A stretch of 64,000 nt of DNA. Origin: Alopecurus myosuroides. Taxonomy: Eukaryota; Streptophyta; Magnoliopsida; Poales; Poaceae. The stretch is from NCBI GenBank assembly GCA_028641055.1, contig CM054060.1, forward strand, positions 206,918,445 through 206,982,444, written 5' to 3'. Position 1 is the stretch's first letter, and each line of letters starts with the position of its first letter. Below the pieces are notes generated by a model that did not search any database, was not told the DNA's origin, and was given only the letters and a program-made list of their open reading frames with translations. Below, in pieces: positions 10,696 through 21,015 of this stretch. The position numbers and the translations under genes are program-made.

Positions 10696-10773
10696 ACGAC
10701 GACACTGAGACAGACGAGGTTTACGACACTACTTCTGAGGAGTTAGCCCAGTACTAGGCTACTGAGTTTGCAG
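10696..10773 (+). CDS. Cryptic LTR exon A, T1 5' LTR copy
   Basis: This 78-nt segment follows a pyrimidine-rich acceptor (CTTCTTCCCGAATAG) and precedes AG|GCAAGT, the consensus of GC-AG introns. Read as 2 nt + 25 codons + 1 nt it encodes a very acidic peptide (DDTETDEVYDTTSEEL). In this copy a TAG at 10755-10757 interrupts the frame. The 3' LTR copy has CAG there. The exon pairs in phase with exon B at 11950. A start codon upstream is not identified. Function unknown. Confidence 0.4.
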
Positions 10774-11949
10774 GCAAGTATTCACTCACATGAACCATTG
10801 TGTCCTTTCCACACTGGATACCGATATTTTCCGTTGTCTTTTCTGCTAGCCTTATGAATCGTTGCTTGTGTTCCGATCCTATCACATGTTATCCTTTAAC
10901 CCTGATATAGCCTCACCTCCACACCTATAACCTGTTGCTTGTTGCCTGTGTCTTACTAGCATGCTTAGGGTTGTTTATGCTCGAGTCTGTTGTCCGTTAC
11001 TTTCTGTTACCTTATTTATTATGTTCTGGGGCTCGATGTTTAAACAATCAACCTGTTAATGTTTGAGGTAATGCTAATTTGATGATAAGGCACCGGCAGG
11101 AGGCCCGGCGTGGTTTTGAGGCCTGCTAGTGTCGACCCTAATTAGGAAAAGGGTCTTGTCGACTGATCCATGATGAGCGCACTAACCGCATGTGGGAAGC
11201 GTGTATGGGCGCCCCCCTCAATTTTATTCGATTCGCATCTCGTCCAAATCGCCTCATTTAGTTCGGGTTTTCCATTTGCCGCACGCATATGCAGGTTCGA
11301 ACCCGAGGCCAGGGTGGAAACTTTTGTAGTCAGCATTTAGGGAGACACGTTCTTAGAGTGCTATGAGGCTCCCCTTTTCTTCGTGGGGCTTGATTGGCCG
11401 TGCGCTCAATTGCACGGGGTTCTTTGGGCTTGATGCGAAGAAGAGTTGAGTTGTGTTGAGTGCCCCGCTTGGTGGAAGGGCCATTCCATCTGGCGGGTTA
11501 TTCTTACGTGTACGGCCTAATTGGTGCATCCCTGCAGGGTTAAATCTTCTCGAGAAGCCGTGTTGTCCGCGGTTATGGATGACTTGGTAAAAGTACTGGC
11601 TAACAAGTACTCAGAACAACTTACACCTAACTAATGATAACTTGACTAGTAATAGTCTTATTGACACAATAACTTGAACCATCATTAATCCAACTGTGTG
11701 AGTTATCCTCGGATTGCTTCTTTGGATAAGGGGCGAGATCCAGGATGGGTTTGTTTGAGGTTAGTTATAGTTGGTTACGATACGCTATCTTACCCCTTTC
11801 TTTTAGCCGGAAGTTGTAGCGTGTTTCTGTAGTTGGTTAGAGCAGCATGCTGCCGCACTTTTGTATCACCTATTCTTCCATTGAACCCAAAGCATCTGTA
11901 CTTGGTGTTGCCGGGTACACTTTGGTATCTTGTGAGTCTTGCTTGCCAG

Positions 11950-12056
11950 TACTTGTCTGTACTGACCCCTTTGGGGCTGTGGTTTCCGCAGACTACGTTT
12001 CCGAGGATCCCCATGGTGGCTACTACGTGGAGTATGACGAGGCTGCTGACGAGTAG
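11950..12056 (+). CDS. Cryptic LTR exon B, T1 5' LTR copy
   Basis: The exon begins after CTTGCCAG and, joined to exon A, reads on in frame as VLVCTDPFGAVVSADY..., an Asp/Tyr-rich tail ending EAADE at a TAG (12054-12056). It is 107 nt long. The T2 homologue is 113 nt, a difference of exactly two codons. Other LTR copies end at the same TAG. No known domain. Confidence 0.4.
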
Positions 12057-12528
12057 ATAGCGGACCCGGGCAGGATCCGAGACATCATGGATGGGCTCCG
12101 TCTTTTCGTTTCCGGCCTCTTAGGCCTATTTGGATCTTGTCTGTACTCAGACACTTTGGATGCTTCCGCTGTGATGTAATGAAGAATTGTTGGGATATGT
12201 GTCCTCTGGATGATTGTATTTGCTATCTCTGCTCTAGTGAGAGGTATTTGCAACTTATTTCAATCTTTTGTGTCTTAGAGATATGTTGTGATATCACTTG
12301 TACAAATGCCGTTGACGTACCATGTGTGTATGTTATGAAGTACGTCAATGGAAGTAGTCGGATTTCTATGGGATGGTTTACGGAGACGATGGATAGTAGA
12401 GAATGGTTGTCACACGTTTACGTGTTGGCCTGCTCATATTGAGATGCGGGTGCCGGTATGCCCCGTAAGCCATTTGCTCTACTGTTTAGCGGACTGTGAG
12501 TATCCTCTAGAAGTCCGGGTGCGACAAA

Positions 12529-12540
12529 TGGTATCAGAGC
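12529..12540 (+). other. Primer-binding site of T1
   Basis: TGGTATCAGAGC, two bases after the LTR end, is the standard complement to the 3' end of initiator Met-tRNA used by many plant LTR elements. It should prime minus-strand synthesis. Confidence 0.9.
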
Positions 12541-13066
12541 CTGTCTGCCTGTAGGATCCCTTTTACTGGTCGCAGTTGAGTCTAGAAACTATTTTGTAGC
12601 TATATAGGAAAAATGAAACGTGAGAGTAGGAATTTTGTTCTTTTATTTCTTTCCCCACCCACCCTTCCTTTTCTGGTAAGGAAGTGCAACGTTGTTTTCT
12701 TTTCTCATCTAAACTTTCAAGTTAGGATTTCACGTATCCTGGTTTCTCTAGGATAGTTATATCTACTAGACCATAGGAATGGAGGTGGTTGTGACATGAT
12801 TTATCATGTTGCCTACTCACGATTGAGAACGGAGGCGTGTAAGCCCCGGAAGCGGATCCTCTATTCCTTAAGCAGTAGATATTGATCCTTTAGAAGCCCG
12901 GATGGGTTTTCCGTAGTACCTCAGGAGTGTTTGGTCTCGTGTTTCCCCAATGTTGCTTCGATATCCTGTTCTTCTCAACATCCTTTTCGTCCGTTGAACC
13001 TTGTTGTTGCTTGCCACTTCAGTTCTTCTACCGGCGTCTAATCAAAAGTTCCCTGATCATCTGCAG
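12541..13066 (+). other. Leader of T1 between primer site and ORF0
   Basis: This is non-coding. It ends in CATCTGCAG directly before the ORF0 ATG, a sequence that looks like a 3' splice acceptor. The T2 leader (25482-25846) is about 160 bp shorter because a stretch near 12740-12900 is absent there. Confidence 0.6.
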
Positions 13067-13882
13067 ATGGATCTCAGGTTCTACCCGCAGGTGGTTCGTA
13101 TGACTCGTTGCGAGAGCACTGCCGGTTATCCGGAGATGCTGAGAGACATGGTCACTTTTCTGGGGTTCCGTTGGGCACCAGAGTACCAGGTCTACGAGCA
13201 GCAGCGAGAGTTTGACCAGACCTACTACCAGGCTATCGTCTACATTCTGTCAGATGATGGCATGAGCGTAGTCCACCGCTACGAGGCAGTAGGTTCCACA
13301 GTGGATATGGCTGTGCAGCAGACAGCTTATGTGAGTCTCGCCGTCCTTCGTGCTGACTACTGGGGATTTGACGATTCTATCTATCGCCACATCCCCTGTG
13401 GTTACATCACTTCGGAGGGAGCTCACTTCACTCTCTATGACAACTTGGATGTCTACGAGCATGATAACTCCAGGCTGCACACCACCGCTCAGTTTGCGAG
13501 GCACAGTGACGCAGTTGCCAGCACACTATCTCAGGAGTTGGCTTCAGTCAGAGAGCAGCTCTACCTTGCTTTGACTCGTCTGGCGACTTACACCACAAAC
13601 TTTGTTGGAGACGAGCGCTTTGCATGTTTTGATCAGCCAGTTGGACGTCGTCTGCCAGATGCTGGAGGTTACGAGCCGATCAGAGGTCCACTCCTCAACC
13701 TTGGTGCTGGTTACACTGGGATTCCACGCTTTGGAGCACAGGGAGTCGACGCTATGTACTTCACCACACCTAGAGTCGCTCTCAGACCACGTCAGATCTA
13801 TGTGGATCGTCGATCTACCTACTTTCGTGGGCATGCTCCTCACCGTACCTCTCGCCGTACTCCTAGCCGCCGTCCTGCGTGA
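13067..13882 (+). CDS. ORF0 of T1, conserved 271-aa protein upstream of gag
   Basis: The start is placed at 13067 (MDLRFYPQVV), where the T2 homologue also begins and where the match between the elements becomes tight. The frame upstream is open but diverged. The protein is intact, 271 aa, has no transmembrane segment or zinc finger that I can see, and ends in an Arg-rich tail (HRTSRRTPSRRPA). It aligns with T2 ORF0 end to end without gaps at roughly 83% identity by eye. I do not recognise the family. It sits 209 bp upstream of gag on the same strand and is not part of the usual gag-pol set. Possible roles (RNA binding through the basic tail, or a host-interaction factor) are guesses. Confidence 0.7.
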   Translation: MDLRFYPQVVRMTRCESTAGYPEMLRDMVTFLGFRWAPEYQVYEQQREFDQTYYQAIVYILSDDGMSVVHRYEAVGSTVDMAVQQTAYVSLAVLRADYWGFDDSIYRHIPCGYITSEGAHFTLYDNLDVYEHDNSRLHTTAQFARHSDAVASTLSQELASVREQLYLALTRLATYTTNFVGDERFACFDQPVGRRLPDAGGYEPIRGPLLNLGAGYTGIPRFGAQGVDAMYFTTPRVALRPRQIYVDRRSTYFRGHAPHRTSRRTPSRRPA

Positions 13883-14091
13883 TGAGCATGGGAGTACCGA
13901 TGTATCCATTCTTAGCTATGTTTAGTTATCCTTTGGCATTCGAACCATTTATGGTGTGTTGGATATTCTGATGTATTTGAACATGTGATGATGTACCTGT
14001 TGGTTATCTATTCATGCGTCGGAATAATCTCTCTTTCGGTTTCCAAGTCTATCCTTTTCTATTGTTGTGCTAAAATGCATTTCCATTCAGG
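13883..14091 (+). other. ORF0-gag spacer in T1
   Basis: A 209-bp AT-rich spacer, the same length in T2 (26663-26871). It ends in CATTTCCATTCAG|G right before the gag ATG, a good splice-acceptor match that could place gag at the 5' end of a spliced mRNA. Confidence 0.55.
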
Positions 14092-17000
14092 ATGCCGCCA
14101 ACAAGGAACAACCCGCCTGAGCCACCGCCAATCATGGAGCTGTTGACTCAGATGACCCAAGTCATGGCACAGATGGCCCAGTTTCAGACTAATCAGCACA
14201 ACAACCAGACGGCTCCACGAGTCAGCATCAAGGAGTTCCTCAGTCTGGGTCCGAGAGCTTTCGTGGCCACACGCGAGCCTCTGGACGCTGATGACTGGAT
14301 CCGTGAGATAGCTAAGGCTCTGGAGATTGCTCACGTTGCTGAGGAAGACAAGGTCAAGTATGCCTCCTATCTGCTGAAGGGTCAGGCAGCTACTTGGTGG
14401 GAAAACTACCAGGCCATGAGAGCTGATTTTCCAATCACCTGGGGTTGCTTCAAGGAAGCTTTCCTGAAGCACCACATTCCAGATGGTCTCATGGAAAGGA
14501 TGCGTGAAGAGTTTTGCTCACTCAAGCATGGCAAGTTGGACGTCATCGGCTATCAGAGTGAGTTCAATCGCCTCGCTCGTTACGCTGGTGATGAGGTGTC
14601 CACTGAAGCTAAGTAGATGGCAAGGTTCCGCAGAGGTTTTAACCCGGAACTCAAGTACGCCCTCACCAATATCAAGGCCAACAACTTCGAGGAGCTCGTT
14701 AACACCGCGCTCAATGAGGAAAATGGGCGCAAGGCGTTTGAGGAGTCTCGCAAGCACTCGCGTGAGGGTGGTTCCTCCTCCAACATGACCACCCCTCCGC
14801 AGAAGCGCCGCATCTAGGTACCAAATGGTGCTGTCACTCGGGCTCCATATGCCCAAGCTTCTCCAGGCTTCGCTCCCCGCCCACCCAACCCTGCTCAGAT
14901 GCATGATCAAAGGGCTTCGATGGGGCAGCCAAGGCCAGGACCTCCTCGTGTCGTCACTTGCTACAAGTGCAAGCAGACGGGGCACTACGCTGACAAGTGC
15001 ACGCAGAGGCAGCTACCTCCACCACCACCTCGTCCCAACACAAACCAGGCAATGGTGCGCGCTCCCCCGCCTAAAGCCTTCAACTCCAACAACAGGCCTG
15101 TCGGGAGGACCGCAAGGGTGAATCATGTCAAGATCGACAAAGTTGCGGAAGCTCCTGACGTCGTTCTCGGTATATTACCCGTAAACTCTTTTCCAGCTAA
15201 AGTGTTGTTTGATACCGGAGCATCACATTCTTTTGTGTTAAAGACTTTTGCCACGACAAACAACCTAATTGTGGTTCCACTAAGCAATCAGATCACTGTT
15301 CACTCCCCGGGATCTCAAATGCTGACCTCCAAGATAAGTAAGGATAATCAAATCCTAATTGGAGGCCACATATTCCTTGCTTCACTCATGTTGCTGGGAA
15401 GTTCTGACATTGATGTCATTCTTGGTATGGATTGGCTGAAAGCTAATAAAGCAAGGATTGACTGTGCTCAAAAGTCAATAACTCCGTTCCACCCCTCTGG
15501 CCAGATAGTCTATTCTCCAAGTGAATCAAGTTCCTTTCAGCTATGCAACCTCGATGCAATACCTCTACCTTCACTTGAAAATGTTCCGGTGGTTTGCGAA
15601 TTCCCTGACGTCTTTCCAGAAGAGTTGCCAGGGATGCCTCCGGACAGAGCAGTTGAGTTCATGATCGAGCTTGAACCAGGTACTGCTCCAATCTCTAAGC
15701 ATCCGTACAAGATAGGAACTCCCGAGCTGAAGTTGTTAAAGGAACAAATTGATATGTACATGGAAAAAGGTTACATTCAACCTAGTTCCTCGGCTTGGGG
15801 TGGCCCAACTCTGTTCGTTGCGAAGAAGGATCACACAAAGAGACTCGTTGTTGACTATCGTCCTCTTAACGAGAAAACCATCAAAAACAAGTATCCAATT
15901 CCTCGTATCGATGATCTTTTTGATCAACTTGCTGGAGCCTCAATATTCTCCAAGTTGGACTTGAGAATGGGTTACCATCAAATAAAGATCAGAAAAGAGG
16001 ATATTCCAAAGACAGCTTTCACCACTCGCTACGGTCTATATGAATTCACCGTCATGTCCTTTGGTCTCACCAATGCACCAGCGACTTTCTCTCGACTCAT
16101 GAATTCTGTCTTCCATGAATACCTCGACAAGTTCGTTGTGGTATATCTTGATGACATTCTTGTCTACTCAAAATCCGAGGAAGAGCATGAAGAACATCTT
16201 CGTCTCACTCTCATGAATCTTCGTGAGCATCGTCTTTATGCCAAGTTCTCCAAATGTGAGTTCTGGATTTCATAAGTTGCTTACCTTGGTCATGTCATCT
16301 CTGCCAAGGGCATAGCCATTGATCCAGAAAAGGTTAAAGCAATTGTTGATTGGAAACCTACAAAGACGGTGAAGCAAGTAAGAAGTTTTCTTGGCTTAGC
16401 TAGCTATTGCCGTCGTTTCGTCCAAAACTTTTCCAAGATTGCCAAACCTCTCACTGATCTCACAAAGAAGGACAAGAAGTTCGTCTGGTCTCCACAATGT
16501 GATGAAAGTTTCAATCTCCTGAAGACTAAACTCACTTCTACACCAGTTCTAGTTGGCCCAGATCCTACCAAACCTTTCCAGATATTCTGTGATGCTTCTC
16601 TCCAAGGTCTAGGTGCAGTTCTTATGCAAGAACGTCAAGTTGTGGCTTATGCTTCACGTCAGTTGAACGCACATGAGCTCAATTATCCCACTCATGACCT
16701 TGAACTTGCAGCAGTTGTGTTTGCCCTCAAGAAATGGAGACAATACTTGTTGGGTAATCGCACTGAAATCTTTTCCGATCATAAGAGTCTGAAATACATC
16801 TTCACTCAGACAGATCTAAACCTCAGGCAAAGGAGATGGATTGAAAAGATTAAAGACTTTGATCTTACCATTTCTTACACTCCGGGCAAGGCTAATGTTA
16901 TGGCCGATGCTCTCAGTCGCAAGTCGTATTGCAATAATCTCATGATCATGGAAAGCCAACCTCCTCTTCATGAAGAATTCCAGAAACTGAACCTTGGTCT

Positions 17001-18483
17001 TGTTCCTCAGGGCTATCTTGCAAACTTGACAGCCAGTCCAACTCTCGAGGACAAGATTCGTTCTGAACAACTTCGTGATGCTGAAATCAAGAAGATGGTA
17101 GAACACATCAAAGAAGGCAAGGAGAAATTTAAGTCCTTCTCAATTGATGACAAGGGAACTGTGTTCTTCGAAGGACGCATTGCAGTTCCTCAAGTTCAAA
17201 GTCTCAAAGATGTCATTCTCAAGGAGGATCATGAAACTCCTCTCTCCATACACCCTGGAAGTACAAAGATGTACCAGGATCTCAAGACACTGTATTGGTG
17301 GCCTGGCATGAAACGTGAAATTGCTCAATACGTTTCTGAATGCGACGTTTGTCAACGTGTTAAGGCAGTTCATCAGAAAACAGCCGGTCTTCTCCAACCT
17401 CTGAAAATTCCTGAGTGGAAGTGGGACATGATTGAAATGGACTTCGTCACTGGTTTTCCAAAGTCCAAGAGGGGCAACAATGCAATCTTCGTTGTCATTG
17501 ATCGACTCACTAAAGTAGCTCACTTCTTTCCTGTCAAAGAAACAATCTCAGCTAGCCAGTTAGCAGAGCTCTACACAGCAAAGATTGTTCCTCTTCATGG
17601 TGTTCCATTGGAAATAAGCTCAGACCGTGGAAGCATATTCACTTCTCATTTCTGGAAAAGCTTTCAAGAAGCATTGGGCACCAAACTTCTGTTCAGCACA
17701 GCTTATCACCCTCAGTCTCAAGGGCAAGTCGAAAGAGTTAATCAGATTCTCGAGGATATGCTCAGAGCATGTGGTATCTCTTTTGGCATGAAATGGGAGG
17801 AATGTCTTCCATATGCTGAATTCTCCTACAACAACAGCTTCCAGGCAAGCCTAGGCATGTCACCATTTGAGGCTCTATATGGCCGCAGGTGCAGGAGTCC
17901 AATCAATTGGTCTGGAGCTGGTGAACGTTCACTCTTAGGCCCTGACATTGTTAAGGAAGCAGAAGAGAAAGTTCGCATCATTCGTGACAATCTCAAGATT
18001 GCTCAGTCTCGTCAAAAAAGCTACTATGACAGCAAGCACAGGGATATGATCTATGCACCTGGTGACAAAGCATATCTCCGTGTAAATCGCCTCAGAGGCA
18101 CTCATCGTTTTGGTGTCAAAGGAAAGCTGGCACCAAGATATATCGGTCCTTTCAACATTCTCTCAAGGCGTGCAGAAAATGCCTATCGTCTTGAACTTCC
18201 AGAAAAGCTATCCAAGGTGCACGATGTGTTTCACGTGTCACAGCTCAAGAGGTGCTTCAAAGATCCAGATCGTGCAGTTGATCATGATTCCATTGAACTG
18301 CAAGAAGATCTATCTTATGAGGAGCACCCTGTTCGAATTCTCGATGAGACCGAGCGTAAGACTCGCAACAAGAGCACAAAGTTCTTGAAAGTGCAGTGGT
18401 CCCATCATTCCGATAAAGAGGCAACGTCGGAGACCGAAGAGGATCTTCGCAAGAAGTATCCGGACCTTTTCTCTTCTCAGTAG
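14092..18483 (+). pseudogene. gag-pol of T1 with three in-frame stops
   Basis: A single frame of 1,464 codons is broken by TAG at codon 175 (14614), TAG at codon 242 (14815) and TAA at codon 728 (16273). T2 has Lys, Trp and Glu at these places. Order: gag capsid (codons 40-190, WWENY near 14395), zinc knuckle ([14 protein letters not shown], about 14962), protease (FDTGASHSF, about 15208), RT with YLDDIL (about 16145), RNase H ([12 protein letters not shown], about 16588), integrase zinc finger (CDVCQR, about 17342), core ([22 protein letters not shown]) and a C-terminal chromodomain (about 18310-18480). In the chromodomain the conserved Trp seen in T2 (ATWETEE) is Ser here (ATSETEE), another sign of decay. 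Chromodomains target insertion to specific chromatin. Confidence 0.93.
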
Positions 18484-18506
18484 GAATCTCGGGGCGCGAT
18501 TCCTTC

Positions 18507-18520
18507 AAGGGGGGGCGTTT
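18507..18520 (+). other. Polypurine tract of T1
   Basis: AAGGGGGGGCGTTT directly before the 3' LTR. The same tract precedes the T2 3' LTR. Confidence 0.85.
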
Positions 18521-21015
18521 TGTAACATCCCAAGTATGAAAACTCCTTTAGAATGTTTGCTTTTTGGTAATTTATGTTTTGCATCATGGCATCATAATCA
18601 TTGCATTTGTTTTGCAATTGTTTTCCATTTGTTTTCCTTTGTTTTCCTTTTGTTTTCCCTTATTTTCTATTTGAATTTTCAAATCAAATTTCAAATCTTT
18701 GTTTCATACTTGTTCTGTTACAATTTTCAAATGAAAATTTCAAACCCAAACATCATTTTGTTTCCATTAATGGAAGATCAAACCATTAACTTGCTTAAGT
18801 TAAATAATCTAATTAATTCAAATTTCATTCAAAATTCAATTAAATTTCCAAACAGCAACCATTTTGAAATTTATGGAAATTACAAAACACTCCAATCATT
18901 TGTTTCAAATAAACTTGAAATTTAACAACTTTTAAATTGCTTAAGTTCCAATAATTTAATTAATATCAAAATTCAATCAAATTCAAATAAAATACAAACA
19001 ACAACCATTTTGAAATTTCTGAAAAACAGAAAGTTGCACATCTGTGCTTTCACAATAACTAAACTATAAAAATTATACCCTAATTTTTCTAAACCCAAAA
19101 ACCCACTCTTTTCTTTCTATTCTTTTTCTGCAAAAAAAAAGAAACAGAATAAAAAAAATAAAAAGAAAACGCACAGAGGGGGAGGCAGGCCAGTGGGCTG
19201 AGCCCAGCCCACCAGCACGGCCTGGTACCCCCTCGTCATCTACCTCTCTACGGCACGCCATCCGTGCTGTCCACGTCGAACAGAGAAGGGGGGAACGGCT
19301 GCGAGCTCCTCCCCCCCTCCTTAAAACCTAGGCCGCGAGCTCCTCTCTGCCCTAGATCTCTCCTCCCTCCTTTCTCCCTCTCGCCGCCGCAGTTCTCTTC
19401 TCCTTCCTCCCTCTGTTTTCCTCTCTGAAACCCCACCACCGAGCGCCACCGCCACCTGCCTCCGGTGATCGCCGCCGCGATGGTCCACCTCCGCGCAGGA
19501 TAGCCGCGGGAATCGACTCCCCGTAGCTCCCTCTTCCTCCTCGACCACGCCGCTGTGACGGAGGGCCACCGGATCGCCGCCGCCATCCTCTTCCCTGTCG
19601 CCGTCGAGCACCTCCTCCTCCCGAGCACGAAACCTCCCGGTGAGCTCCACCTCTCACCACCCCTTCCTTCCCTCTCTGTCACTCACCCGCGTGCGCACTG
19701 CACGCTCACCGCACCCTAGCACGCACGCATCCACGGCGAGAGCAGCAGCACCGCAGCAACAGTCGCCGCCGGTGACCACCGTAACTCTCTGTCGAAGTTT
19801 CGTTAACTGAATTTTATTCAGTTCAATCAAACGCCCAGCTCTGAACCTCAACCTCCCCGCGTTTCCTCCTCTGTCACGAAATGCTCACCACCGCAGTGGT
19901 ACAGCACTGCGCGCACACGCCCTGGGTTGCGGGTTCGAGTCCCCCCTCCCGCAGAATAAAACCCACCATTTTACCAAAGAGCGCTGACAGGTGGGGGCCC
20001 CTGTCAGCGACTCCGCACGCCACCTAGGCGCCACGGTGGCCAGGCCCCCCTGTCAGTGGCCCAGGCTGGGTTGCTGCGGGGTGGAAAACTTTTTCTGCCC
20101 CTTTTTCTTTTTAATTTAAGTCCCTGTTTTATTACAGAATAGTCCTTGGTTTCAAAATGCAAATATCTTTTGAATTTCAAATCCAAATAATATAAATAAA
20201 ATATGTATTCTGAACCAAATTTAATTCTCTACCTGTTTGAATCATTTGTTTTCTGTTTTAAACATTTCAAATTGTTTTAAAATTCAAATTCAAACAACTC
20301 ATTACAAATTTGATTAAATTCATAACTAATTCAAACTTAATTCAAATGTCACATATAAAATATGTTTTCCATGCCAAATTAAACCACCATTTCAAATATA
20401 AACTTTGTTTCATGTTTTGAATAATTAAAGTTGGTCAAATAATTTAAACTTTGTTTAAATCATTTAAAAATTGCTAAATTCATAACTTGATCAAATTAAA
20501 TTCTTTTGAACATATAAAATATGTTTTCAAACCAGAAAAGTATAATCTTTTCAAATATGAATTTTATTAAATGTTTTGAACAGATAAAAATTCAAATAAT
20601 TTCATACTTGAATTAAATTCATTTAAATCTTGTTTAAACTTGTTTAATTCATAATTAATTCATCTTAATTCCTTTTTCAATAATTGAAACATGTATTCCA
20701 CCTAAAATTTTGTGTTATTTCCAAATATAAACTTTGTATTCTATTTTGAACAATTAAAATTGGTGAAAACAACAACTGCTTGTTTAACACCCTTAAGAAG
20801 CAAATTTTCATAACTTAGTAAATAAAATTCCAAACTTGGTAAACTTCATTTCAAATTGAAGCTATTGTTGTTTTATTTCTATTTTCCTCATCCATGCATC
20901 ATGCTAATCCAATTTCACATGTTGTTTAGTTGTAGATCATCTAAACCAACCTTAATTCATGGGCTTTCCATATGCAATCCAAATTGCATATGGGTCCATT
21001 TAATTATGTTACCAT
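18521..21015 (+). repeat. 3' LTR of T1, first part
   Basis: It matches the T1 5' LTR from 8077 to about 10573, with scattered substitutions and small indels. It is cut at 21015, where T2 begins. The ACCAT at 21011-21015 is the left copy of the T2 target duplication. Confidence 0.92.

Larger units (their letters stand above)
8077..12526 (+). repeat. 5' LTR of T1 (4,450 bp)
   Basis: It starts TGTAACATCCCAAGTATG and ends GGGTGCGACA, two bases before the primer site. The first ~0.65 kb is AT-rich. A GC-rich block (8740-9260) probably includes the transcription start, with TTAAAAC near 8882 as a weak TATA candidate. It is followed by AT-rich sequence, then a conserved segment (10680-12526) holding the two cryptic exons listed separately. 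A strong donor-like CCCG|GTGAGC is at 9200/9201. The partner 3' LTR is in two pieces: 18521-21015 and 35794-37730. Confidence 0.92.
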
